Shown: piece after piece, positions 44,915-51,537 of the stretch | Layout of the letters: the number at the start of each line of letters is the position of its first letter | Numbering within the stretch: position 1 is the first letter of the stretch | Source: Lachnospiraceae bacterium | Lineage (GTDB): Bacteria > Bacillota > Clostridia > Lachnospirales > Lachnospiraceae | NCBI GenBank assembly: GCA_017446045.1 | Contig: JAFSRP010000018.1 | Coordinates: 248,001 to 312,000 of the forward strand | Direction: 5' to 3' | DNA length: 64,000 nucleotides | Notes under the pieces: model-generated | Told to the model about the DNA's origin: nothing | The model's database searches: none | Seen by the model: only the letters and a program-made list of their open reading frames with translations | Translations under genes and position numbers: made by a program

Positions 44915-44944
44915 TTATACGTTGATTTTTTGACCGGTGTCAAT
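44915..44944 (-). promoter_or_regulatory. Promoter of the pyr-pur operon
   Basis: Minus strand TTGACA (44944-44939), an 18-base spacer and TATAAT (44920-44915), both hexamers perfect. It lies about 205 bases upstream of pyrC. It is the only strong promoter I see for the following 18 genes. The 90 bases further upstream (44945-45035) hold nothing I recognise. Confidence 0.85.
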
Positions 44945-45035
44945 TATCACAACTGTACAAACTCGTTCATTGAAAAGCATAAAGACATGTAACTATTCTG
45001 CACCGGGCCATACAGGTTTCGGACGTTTCCGTAAA

Positions 45036-45061
45036 CAAAAAGCACCGCCCATAAGGCGGTG
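45036..45061 (-). terminator. Terminator after the radical SAM gene
   Basis: CACCGCC (45061-45055) pairs with GGCGGTG (45049-45043) across a short loop, followed by CTTTTTG on the minus strand. It lies 40 bases past the radical SAM stop and isolates that two-gene unit from the pyr promoter. Confidence 0.85.
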
Positions 45062-45100
45062 GAATACATTTCCGGCGCATAGACAGCTGTTCATGCCAAT

Positions 45101-46186
45101 TCAACGCATACGGAAAACATCTTTAAAACATACACGCGGCGCGTTGCGGTCAAAATCCCAGCTGTGTGTCGCCCCGCCATGACAGAACTGCTTTACATTA
45201 CAGCTTCGGCATGTTTCATTGAGCTCAGCCTTGTCCCTGCGGAAGATCTCAAAGCGCTGTTCCCAGACATCCTTGAAACGATCCCGCAGGATGTTGCCCT
45301 GTACGGTCTCGGGACGTTTTTCGATATCCAGGCAGGCTCCGATATCGCCGTTGCACATAATACTTGCCGCGTAGATCCCTGCATTGCAGATATAGTAATG
45401 TTCCCGCACCTCACGCTCATAATCGAGTCCCAGATAATGACTGCAGCCGTAAGTAACGGGCATATCTTCCATTCTCTTGGAACGGATAAAGTCAAAAAGC
45501 CGTTTCCAGTCCGCATCGTCAAGCAGGATCTCCGGATGATCAAGCGCTCTTCCAATGGGTTCCACACCGATCACTCGCCAGGAATCGATATCCATTCCCA
45601 GAAAGATCTCATAGAGAGGATCCAGCTCATCCATATTCTGATGATTGATGACCGTGGTGACCTGAATGTGCTTGAAGCCGCCTTCATCGATCAGGTTCTG
45701 AATGCCGCGCATGGCACCGTCATAAGCACCCGGCGTACGGCGAAACGCATCATGCGTTTCCTTCAGTCCGTCAATGCTCACAGAGATCGTCTTCATACCG
45801 GTCTCGCGAAGTCTACGCGCCGCCTCCCGGTCGATCAGAACCGCATTGCTCGTCATGCCCCAATTATATCCGAGCTCATTCGCATAAGCCATGATATCGA
45901 AGAAATCCCGGCGCATAAGGGGCTCGCCCCCGGTGATGCACAGCTGAAACTGCTTCAGGTCAAAGTCTGAAGCGATCTCATCCAGGATCTGCTGATACTG
46001 CTTTGTACTGAGCTCTTCGCTGGGAACGTCCCCGCAGCTGGAGCCGCAGTGAATGCAGTGTTCATTGCAGCGCAAGGTGAGCTCCAAAAACAGGAACTTC
46101 AGGATCGGATGCACCAAAAGCTGCTCCCGGTAGTCCGAGAGCAGCTGAAGATGCTTTAATTTCATTTTATCAATACTTGAATTCAT
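45101..46186 (-). CDS. Radical SAM/SPASM enzyme, putative maturase of the VYGPP-repeat protein
   Basis: A 361-residue radical SAM enzyme. The CX3CX2C [4Fe-4S]/SAM motif is at Cys40, Cys44 and Cys47 (TLRCNEHCIHC), GGEP (CITGGEPLMRRDF) is near residue 95, and a C-terminal SPASM-type domain has CNAGIYAASIMCNGDIGACLD followed by CRSCNVKQFC and a final Cys. Enzymes of this layout modify ribosomally made peptides or proteins, or activate partner enzymes. No dedicated RiPP recognition element domain is evident. It lies 58 bases downstream of the repeat lipoprotein, with a hairpin between, and shares its promoter. The ribosome-binding site is weak. Substrate assignment to the neighbour is inference. 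Confidence 0.88.
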   Translation of the reverse strand: MNSSIDKMKLKHLQLLSDYREQLLVHPILKFLFLELTLRCNEHCIHCGSSCGDVPSEELSTKQYQQILDEIASDFDLKQFQLCITGGEPLMRRDFFDIMAYANELGYNWGMTSNAVLIDREAARRLRETGMKTISVSIDGLKETHDAFRRTPGAYDGAMRGIQNLIDEGGFKHIQVTTVINHQNMDELDPLYEIFLGMDIDSWRVIGVEPIGRALDHPEILLDDADWKRLFDFIRSKRMEDMPVTYGCSHYLGLDYEREVREHYYICNAGIYAASIMCNGDIGACLDIEKRPETVQGNILRDRFKDVWEQRFEIFRRDKAELNETCRSCNVKQFCHGGATHSWDFDRNAPRVCFKDVFRMR

Positions 46187-46199
46187 GAGATCGTGATCT

Positions 46200-46215
46200 G
46201 TCCGGCAAACCGGAC
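46200..46215 (-). other. Intercistronic hairpin between repeat lipoprotein and radical SAM gene
   Basis: A perfect six-base stem GTCCGG/CCGGAC with a four-base loop lies in the 58-base gap. No T run follows, so it would not terminate. Hairpins at this place between precursor and enzyme genes often tune the ratio of the two products, by stabilising or partly blocking the message. That role is inferred. Confidence 0.5.
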
Positions 46216-46244
46216 CATTTATGACGGGAGACAGTCTTTCCGTA

Positions 46245-46991
46245 TCACTGATGACTATTCAGATAATCCCTCCAGGGAGAATCGATCTCGCTGCTTTCTT
46301 CCTGCGGAACAGCCGGAATCACGGCCGGACCGTTTACGGGATCGTCATTGAGCCCGAACCACTCGGGCGGACCATAGACCGTCACAGGGATATCCTCCTC
46401 CGGCTTATAGACAACATCCGGACCAAGGGTCCTGTTGTCTTCCCACCACTCCGGGGGGCCGTATACGGTCACGGCAACATTATCCTCCGGATCAAACGAA
46501 GACTCTACGATCGGAGCAGTCTCACCTTCCATCTCCTCAGTGGGGTCTTCATCCGGCTCTCCGAACCAGGAAGGCGGCCCATATACATCTTCAGGAACAT
46601 TGTCCTCAGGGTCAAAACCAACCGGCTCCTCTGCGGTCGTCTCTGCTTCCGGGGCTGCCTCTGATGTTTCATAAGGCGCTTCGGTCGTTTCCTTTGCTTC
46701 TTCGGTGGTTTCCACTGGTGTTTTGGTCGTTTCACAGGGCTCAGAAGCCGTAGTCTCTTCGACCTCGTCGGTCTCTTCTGTTACCGGGGCGGGTGCAGTT
46801 TCCTCTTCAAACCACTCCGGAGGTCCGTATACGCACTCCGGAACATTCTCTGTCGTCTCGTTCTGCGGATTGAAATACTCCGGCGGACCATAGACAGTCT
46901 CCGGAATATTCTTCTGGCAGGACATCAGTCCTGCTGCGGCAGCCGCGGTCGTGCCGCTCCATATGATCAGTTTTTTTATACTTTTTTTCAT
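46245..46991 (-). CDS. Lipoprotein with five VYGPPEWF-type repeats (putative radical SAM substrate)
   Basis: A 248-residue protein that I cannot place in a named family. It starts with a basic n-region (MKKSIKK), a hydrophobic stretch (8-22) and a lipobox-like LMSC with Cys25, so it is probably exported and lipid-anchored. Five octapeptides follow: VYGPPEYF (33-40), VYGPPEWF (54-61), VYGPPSWF (136-143), VYGPPEWW (176-183) and VYGPPEWF (205-212). Each is usually preceded by an acidic N-(V/I)-P-type lead. Between repeats 2 and 3 is a Thr/Glu-rich linker (62-125). Extra cysteines are at 53 and 86. Conserved aromatic repeats in a disordered acidic chain, next to a radical SAM/SPASM gene, suggest repeated core segments for modification. 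An in-frame ATG 18 codons upstream could be the start. Confidence 0.75.
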   Translation of the reverse strand: MKKSIKKLIIWSGTTAAAAAGLMSCQKNIPETVYGPPEYFNPQNETTENVPECVYGPPEWFEEETAPAPVTEETDEVEETTASEPCETTKTPVETTEEAKETTEAPYETSEAAPEAETTAEEPVGFDPEDNVPEDVYGPPSWFGEPDEDPTEEMEGETAPIVESSFDPEDNVAVTVYGPPEWWEDNRTLGPDVVYKPEEDIPVTVYGPPEWFGLNDDPVNGPAVIPAVPQEESSEIDSPWRDYLNSHQ

Positions 46992-47072
46992 GGCTCGGAA
47001 CTTTCTGTCCGTCTGTACGGACCCGTTTCCTGCAGACAGCATCGCCGTCTGTACCTCTGAATCTCCATTTTT

Positions 47073-47101
47073 ATAATACCATACGTGAATGCTGCCTTCA
47101 A
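47073..47101 (-). promoter_or_regulatory. Promoter of the repeat lipoprotein / radical SAM unit
   Basis: Minus strand TTGAAG (47101-47096), 17-base spacer, TATTAT (47078-47073). The leader is about 75 bases and carries no strong ribosome-binding site just before the chosen ATG at 46991. The promoter starts 28 bases past the UPF0126 stop. Confidence 0.65.
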
Positions 47102-47128
47102 TCGTGCAAACGGGTGGTTTTAAGTCTG

Positions 47129-47836
47129 TCAGATCCCGTCCGTACGTCCGGGATGCGGCAGGCTCCACTCGTAATGTGCCGCAAGCAGGCGCAGTATGAA
47201 CACGGTCAGCGCGCCTGCCGCCATGGCACTGTATTGTGCTCTTTCCGCAGCGAGGGCCATAGAACCTGTCAGAACCTCGTCCGGGCCGATCCCGGCTGCC
47301 GCGCCCGTATTCCACATCGACACACAGACCAGCGCCCCGATGATGGACGCGCAGGCATAGAAATGCTTGCGGAAAATGTAGGGCTGGTCGCCCGCCATCA
47401 CGTCCCGCATCACGCCGCCTCCGACGCCGGTAATGACGCCGACGAAGATCAGCAGGTACAGACTGGGGTCTTCCACATAGAGGAAGGCCGTCCGGACCCC
47501 TACTACAGTAAAAATGCCGAGTCCGAGAGAGTCCATGGCCAGCATCATGCGGTCGTAGTGGAGTTTCTTTTTCTCGATGAGGTCTCTCCAGAAAGGAAAG
47601 AAAGTCGGGATAACGGCCAGTGCCGCCACCGCTGCATAGATGGGATGAACGAAGGAAGCCGGCGGCGTCCTTCCCAACACGACATCACGGATGATTCCGC
47701 CGCCCACCGCAGTACACAGACCAAGAACGAAAATACCGAAGATGTCCATCTTCTTTCGAAGTCCTACCATGGCGCCGGAAACGGCAAATGCCACCGTGCC
47801 GATCAGCTCAAAGATCAATACAATAGAGGAAAACAT
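47129..47836 (-). CDS. UPF0126 / TRIC-like membrane protein
   Basis: A 235-residue membrane protein with about seven hydrophobic helices, of the UPF0126 (YicG/YadS) family related to TRIC cation channels. Each half carries the family GGG-x-RDV motif: TAVGGGIIRDVVLGRTPP near residue 45 and TGVGGGVMRDVMAGDQP near residue 140. The gene is preceded by a glycine riboswitch, which points to glycine as a substrate or signal; glycine uptake or efflux is therefore inferred. CAGGAGG precedes the start. Confidence 0.88.
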   Translation of the reverse strand: MFSSIVLIFELIGTVAFAVSGAMVGLRKKMDIFGIFVLGLCTAVGGGIIRDVVLGRTPPASFVHPIYAAVAALAVIPTFFPFWRDLIEKKKLHYDRMMLAMDSLGLGIFTVVGVRTAFLYVEDPSLYLLIFVGVITGVGGGVMRDVMAGDQPYIFRKHFYACASIIGALVCVSMWNTGAAAGIGPDEVLTGSMALAAERAQYSAMAAGALTVFILRLLAAHYEWSLPHPGRTDGI

Positions 47837-47894
47837 ACAAAAAGAACCTCCTGGTCAGAAAGAACATCGCTCTGTATCTTGACCTGAAAGATTC

Positions 47895-47918
47895 TTCGTA
47901 AAAAACGAATTGCTTCGT
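47895..47918 (-). promoter_or_regulatory. Expression platform of the glycine riboswitch
   Basis: On the minus strand ACGAA-GCAA-TTCGT (47918-47905) forms a small hairpin with a GNRA-type loop, followed at once by five T, which looks like an intrinsic terminator. The same TTCGT can instead pair with a downstream ACGAA (47899-47895) across the T run. The two are mutually exclusive, as expected of a switch. This is a paper fold only. Confidence 0.5.
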
Positions 47919-47935
47919 CGGTGCAGCAGCCGCTG

Positions 47936-48028
47936 CTTTCCAGAGGGCTGTCCGGACACGGTCCTTTTGCCTGAGAGTTTCACTCCTTCGGCGGCAGTTT
48001 CCGCATTGCTGCATTCCTACTCTCTTCC
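47936..48028 (-). ncRNA. Glycine riboswitch (single aptamer)
   Basis: The minus strand carries the conserved glycine-aptamer landmarks in order: AGAGAGTAGG, GCCGCCGAAGGAG, CTCTCAGGCAAAAGGACCG and, closing the aptamer, CTCTGGAAAG. Only one aptamer is seen, so it is a singlet. It lies 100 bases upstream of the UPF0126 gene, whose expression it should control; singlets of this class often act as on-switches. Confidence 0.92.
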
Positions 48029-48058
48029 GCATCCATCATCCAGCTGAAAAAAACTATT

Positions 48059-48145
48059 TTAATAACGTTCGCTGATCGCCAGTGCCGTGATCGCGATGCC
48101 CGTGATCGAAACGATCGCTACGATGGAAATGATCATCTTGCGCAT
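48059..48145 (-). CDS. 28-residue hydrophobic membrane peptide
   Basis: A 28-codon ORF too short for routine gene calling, with an excellent ribosome-binding site (GGAGGTGAT, six bases from the ATG). It starts MRKMIISIVAIVSITG, continues with an Ile/Ala-rich stretch and ends AISERY, giving one transmembrane segment with a basic N-terminus. A promoter lies upstream and the glycine riboswitch starts 30 bases downstream. Function unknown: small membrane protein or leader peptide. GTGATA/TATCAC repeats ahead of the start could fold over its ribosome-binding site. Confidence 0.6.
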   Translation of the reverse strand: MRKMIISIVAIVSITGIAITALAISERY

Positions 48146-48150
48146 ATCCG

Positions 48151-48225
48151 TATCACCTCCGCGTGATATTTATCACTTTATCAGTTCACAGTAATTATTG
48201 TACTGGATTCCTGCCGCAAAAGCAA
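48151..48225 (-). promoter_or_regulatory. Promoter and GTGATA/TATCAC repeats ahead of the small peptide
   Basis: TTGCTT (48225-48220), 17-base spacer, TACAAT (48202-48197) gives a promoter. Downstream on the minus strand are GTGATA (48176-48171), TATCAC (48168-48163) and a second GTGATA (48156-48151), which is part of the extended ribosome-binding site. TATCAC can pair with either copy, so the site could be exposed or hidden. Confidence 0.5.
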
Positions 48226-48345
48226 CCGCTTTAACTTCTGTACATCTTCCTGCACAATCAACCGCGCAGAATCTGCAGAAGATGTTTATATGGCAAAGGT
48301 CTGTTTTAAAACAGATACCTGATTCGTCACCTGATAACTAAAAAG

Positions 48346-48374
48346 AAAAAGCAGCCGGAAAAGATTCCGGCTGC
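48346..48374 (-). terminator. Terminator after the secreted repeat protein
   Basis: A perfect ten-base stem GCAGCCGGAA/TTCCGGCTGC with a four-base loop (48374-48351) is followed by CTTTTTC on the minus strand. It lies 27 bases after the stop. Further on, TCTGTTTTAAAACAGA (48300-48315) is a perfect 16-base palindrome with no obvious role. Confidence 0.9.
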
Positions 48375-48400
48375 CGGTTTTCGATCATCCGTAAGAAGGC

Positions 48401-49003
48401 TCAGCGGCTGAAGCAGGTCTCTGTGCCATAGGTATTGTCGATAATACGGAAGTTATTCTCGTCGATGAAATCGAGTTTCTTCTGACGGTCCTGAGATTCA
48501 TAGCTGTAGCGGCTGAAGTAGTTGGCAAAGAATTCTGTAGACTGCTGATTGTCCCCATAGTAGCTGACAACATAGCATCCGCCGTCAAAGTACACATCGA
48601 CCGGGAAATCATCAGGCCCATAGTTGTTGATACTGCCGTCCGCGTATCTCTGGCTGGTGGTGTGATATCTTCCTCCTGCCCGGGAGTAATCTGTTTCGAT
48701 CTGCATTCCGCTCTCGTAGCCCTTTGTAACAACCTGTCCGTTGGAGACCCATGCGCCATCATTATTCACAAGATAACCGTCGGGGGTCATCGCACCTGTC
48801 AGGCAGCAGCCGGTGCTGTCAAAATAATAGCACTTTGCCAGCCCGTCGGTTTCGTAGATCCAGTTCCAGCCCGTAAGCACGTAGTCATATCCGGTGTTGT
48901 AGAACCATCTGCCGTTCTCGTTCACCCATTCACCCGCAAAGGCAGTGCAAGTCATCATAACTGCCGCCGCGATTCCTGCGATTACTGCAATCAGTTTTTT
49001 CAT
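48401..49003 (-). CDS. Secreted protein with cell-wall-binding-type repeats
   Basis: A 200-residue exported protein. Signal peptide MKKLIAVIAGIAAAVMMTCTAFA is followed at about residue 24 by aromatic-glycine repeats of the choline/cell-wall-binding type: GEWVNENGRWFYN, TGWNWIYETDG, CYYFDSTGCCLTGAMTPDGYLV, NNDGAWV. The C-terminal 100 residues (from about GYESGMQIETDY) form a separate domain I do not recognise, with a Tyr/Asp-rich sequence. It is probably bound to the cell surface. The start at 49003 has AAAGGAG upstream; a 22-codon longer form lacks a signal peptide. Confidence 0.8.
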   Translation of the reverse strand: MKKLIAVIAGIAAAVMMTCTAFAGEWVNENGRWFYNTGYDYVLTGWNWIYETDGLAKCYYFDSTGCCLTGAMTPDGYLVNNDGAWVSNGQVVTKGYESGMQIETDYSRAGGRYHTTSQRYADGSINNYGPDDFPVDVYFDGGCYVVSYYGDNQQSTEFFANYFSRYSYESQDRQKKLDFIDENNFRIIDNTYGTETCFSR

Positions 49004-49048
49004 GGTCGTTTCTTTTCTCCTTTGCATTGTTTTTTTTCTAACACACTT

Positions 49049-49077
49049 ATTATACAACAAAAATGTCATAATGTGAA
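49049..49077 (-). promoter_or_regulatory. Promoter of the secreted repeat protein
   Basis: Minus strand TTCACA (49077-49072), 17-base spacer, TATAAT (49054-49049), about 45 bases upstream of the start codon. It lies in the 139-base gap after the CmpB-like gene. Confidence 0.75.
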
Positions 49078-49142
49078 CTGCTTGAAGTCTTTCGGTTTAC
49101 ACAATTGGGGAGCTCCCTTCCCGGGATCCGCATCGCCGCCGG

Positions 49143-50192
49143 TCAACGTTTCTTTTTTTCCTTCAGTTTGCGGCGGTATTCCTTCAGCAGTTCATCATGA
49201 TCATGATGCAATGCGGTTGGAAAAGCTTTCACGAGACGCCCGGGGCCGAAATAGGGATGCTTATAAAGGCCGGCCCGTACAGCCTCATACTTCGCGGTAA
49301 GCTCGTCCCTGTGCTTCCGCATTTCCGCGAAGCTGCGCTCCAGTTCGTCAGCGTCCGCCTCAGCTGCCCTGAGCTTTTCTTCATGCAGTTCCTCGTAGCG
49401 CGCTTTGAGCGCTTCCTTCTTCCGCATTCCCTTTTCTTCCAGTTCCATTCGGGATTCCTTTGCCTTGATTTTCATCTCAGACGTGATCATGGAGACCTGC
49501 TCTCTGCCGTCTTCGATTGCTTCTTCAGCCTTTTCCCTGCTCTCTTCGATTACTGCCGCCGTGCGGATCGTCCCCTGGCCGATCTCTCTGCTCATAGTAT
49601 CACTGACAGCACGGATCCTGCGCCGGAGATCATCCAGCTCCGCAAGGTCGCGGTTGAGACCGCGTACTGTAGCTACGGAAACAAACAGGTCGACTGACGC
49701 TACCGCATACGAAAGCAGCAGGATCGCCCAGCCCAGAACAAGGGGGAACAGTGAGACAGTCAGTGCTTCCACAGTGGGATGCAGGATACGATAAATGAAC
49801 ACAGTCCCAAGACCCCAGAAAATGCTGAACCTAAGGCAGATATAGCCATGAAAATTAAAAGGTTCTTCGGAATAATCCCACCACCGCAGGTGGAAAAGTC
49901 TGTCCAGCGCCCAGCCACCGAACAGTTCGATAGAAGTCGTGAGCGCCATCCCGCCGAAAAAAAGAGCCAGAGCATTATTGTCCGCAGGGTTTTCGCTGAT
50001 CGTGTTGAAGACGGCCAGGATCGCCAGCATACCGAAGCCGTAGATCGGGCAGACAGGTCCGTTCAGGAAACCGCGGTTGATCACCTCGCCCAGTGTCAGA
50101 GCGTGATACGCTACCTCAACACACCAGCCGAGGAACGCGTATATGATAAAAAACCAGAGGATATGGTATAAATCCATGCCGCCGATCAGCAT
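49143..50192 (-). CDS. CmpB-like membrane protein with C-terminal coiled coil
   Basis: A 349-residue protein. The first 200 residues hold about five or six hydrophobic helices of the ABC_trans_CmpB family (FIIYAFLGWCVEVAYHA, NRGFLNGPVCPIYGFG, then SIELFGGWALDRLF, RWWDYS and FNFHGYICLRFSIFWG). The rest is a long charged coiled coil (about 215-320) and a basic tail ending KLKEKKKR. Despite the family name no transporter function is established. The start at 50192 has GGAGG seven bases upstream; 55 upstream codons in the same frame are rejected. It is divergent from degV. Confidence 0.85.
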   Translation of the reverse strand: MLIGGMDLYHILWFFIIYAFLGWCVEVAYHALTLGEVINRGFLNGPVCPIYGFGMLAILAVFNTISENPADNNALALFFGGMALTTSIELFGGWALDRLFHLRWWDYSEEPFNFHGYICLRFSIFWGLGTVFIYRILHPTVEALTVSLFPLVLGWAILLLSYAVASVDLFVSVATVRGLNRDLAELDDLRRRIRAVSDTMSREIGQGTIRTAAVIEESREKAEEAIEDGREQVSMITSEMKIKAKESRMELEEKGMRKKEALKARYEELHEEKLRAAEADADELERSFAEMRKHRDELTAKYEAVRAGLYKHPYFGPGRLVKAFPTALHHDHDELLKEYRRKLKEKKKR

Positions 50193-50222
50193 AAAGTTCC
50201 CTCCTTGAAAAAGATGTTTTCC

Positions 50223-50272
50223 AGTATACAATAAATCGCCAGATTGTGCAAAGACACTTGTTGTGCTATACT
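50223..50272. promoter_or_regulatory. Overlapping divergent promoters (CmpB-like / degV)
   Basis: Plus strand: TTGTGC (50244-50249), 17 bases, TATACT (50267-50272), toward degV. Minus strand: TTGCAC (50251-50246), 17 bases, TATACT (50228-50223), toward the CmpB-like gene. The two -35 boxes overlap, so polymerase binding for one direction should exclude the other. Confidence 0.65.
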
Positions 50273-50338
50273 TTACAAAGTTTACAATATTTCGGCAACC
50301 ATCCTCCGAAGCACAGATCTCAGAGAGAATACAGATAC

Positions 50339-51208
50339 ATGAAGATCCGCATTTCAACCGATTCCACCGCAGATATTCCCGTTTCCCTGCAGCGGGACCT
50401 GGATATCCCCGTGCTGCCCCTGACCATTGAAACTGTCGAAGGGCAGGAATGGATGGACGGTATAGACGTGACGACCGACAGTTTCGCTGATTACCTGGAA
50501 AAGGCAGAGCAGCTGCCTACCACGGCTGCTGTCCCGCCTTTGGATTATGTCAACTTATTTGAAAACACTTTTGCCGCGGGATACACAGACCTGATCCACG
50601 TAAGTCTCAACGGATCCGGTTCCTCCACTTTCCAGAACAGCATCCTGGCAAGGGAGATGTTCTATCAGGACCATCCGGATGCCAAAAACAGCTTTCGCAT
50701 ACATCTGCTTGATTCCCGTACCTACAGCATGGGCTACGGCCTCGGCGTGATCCATGCCGCTCGTATGGCCCGTGAGGAAAATGCTTCCGTCGACAGGATC
50801 CTCGAATATCTCGAGGACTGGATCGCCCACAATGTGGTGCTCTTTGTTCCGCTGGAACTGAGCTTTGTCCGTAAGTCCGGCCGTATCTCCGGTGCGGCTG
50901 CCCTGATCGGGGACGCGCTGGGACTGAAACCTGTCATCACCTTTGAAGACGGATCCGCTAAGACCCTGGAAAAGGCGCGGGGTGAAAAGATGGCCATGCG
51001 CTCAGTGATCCGCCTGATGAACGCTACACGCTCTCCGGGTACTCCGATCTCCATCGTCGGCGGCGCGGACCCTTCAGTCAATGCAGCCTGGGACGCTATG
51101 GTTCGCAAGGAGATAACCGACACATCCGAGATCGTTGCAGCGCAGCTCGGCTGCGTGATCACCATCAACTCCGGACCGAAGGCCTTCGGCATTATTTACC
51201 GGATCTGA
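50339..51208 (+). CDS. DegV family fatty-acid-binding protein
   Basis: A 289-residue DegV-family protein. These bind a fatty acid in a two-domain fold and, in Gram-positives, serve fatty acid kinase (FakB role) in using exogenous lipids. Motifs are MKIRISTDSTADIP, a GSGSSTFQNS segment around the bound carboxylate, YSMGYGLGVIHAA and ELSFVRKSGRISGAAALIGDALGLKP. It is the only intact plus-strand gene. The start at 50339 follows the family; its ribosome-binding site (AGAGAG) is weak. Confidence 0.9.
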   Translation: MKIRISTDSTADIPVSLQRDLDIPVLPLTIETVEGQEWMDGIDVTTDSFADYLEKAEQLPTTAAVPPLDYVNLFENTFAAGYTDLIHVSLNGSGSSTFQNSILAREMFYQDHPDAKNSFRIHLLDSRTYSMGYGLGVIHAARMAREENASVDRILEYLEDWIAHNVVLFVPLELSFVRKSGRISGAAALIGDALGLKPVITFEDGSAKTLEKARGEKMAMRSVIRLMNATRSPGTPISIVGGADPSVNAAWDAMVRKEITDTSEIVAAQLGCVITINSGPKAFGIIYRI

Positions 51209-51252
51209 ACGCAGCCTGTGTTCTGTTCTCACATAATATTCTGTTTCCGCTA

Positions 51253-51283
51253 AACGGCATGATCCCAGGATCATGTCGTTTTT
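51253..51283 (+). terminator. Terminator after degV
   Basis: AACGGCATGATCC pairs with GGATCATGTCGTT (51253-51280), followed by a T run. It lies 45 bases past the degV stop. Confidence 0.85.
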
Positions 51284-51372
51284 GATCTGTTTTCTGTCCT
51301 GTTCTGTCCTGCCGCATAGTTTCGCATTGATACACTCTCTTAATTGAATCTTAACACGGCTGCGCCTTCCCT

Positions 51373-51459
51373 AGAAAAAAGCTGGAACCTTCTCCCGATT
51401 CTCCGGAACTGATCCAGACGCATGTGGGGATCGGATACCGGATGCTGAAGCTGGAATAA
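51373..51459 (+). pseudogene. Remnant of an OmpR-family response regulator (C-terminal end)
   Basis: Twenty-eight codons in one frame end in TAA and read like the end of a winged-helix response regulator: an RKKLEPSPDSPELIQTH stretch followed by VGIGYRMLKLE, matching the usual LRxKIEPDPxxPxYIxTxxGxGYRx. There is no start, no receiver domain and no upstream winged helix; a TAG directly precedes the first codon in view. It keeps a downstream terminator hairpin. This is a decayed gene end, probably left by a deletion. Confidence 0.7.
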
Positions 51460-51464
51460 TAATA

Positions 51465-51488
51465 TCCGGGAACATTGCTGTTCCCGGA
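51465..51488. terminator. Terminator between response-regulator remnant and trxA
   Basis: A perfect ten-base stem TCCGGGAACA/TGTTCCCGGA with loop TTGC. On the plus strand CATTTTC follows; on the minus strand a TATTATTATT stretch follows. It can serve both the remnant and trxA. Confidence 0.75.
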
Positions 51489-51537
51489 CATTTTCTGCTT
51501 TTCTTTGTGATTTATACGGTCAGTACCGATTTAATTA

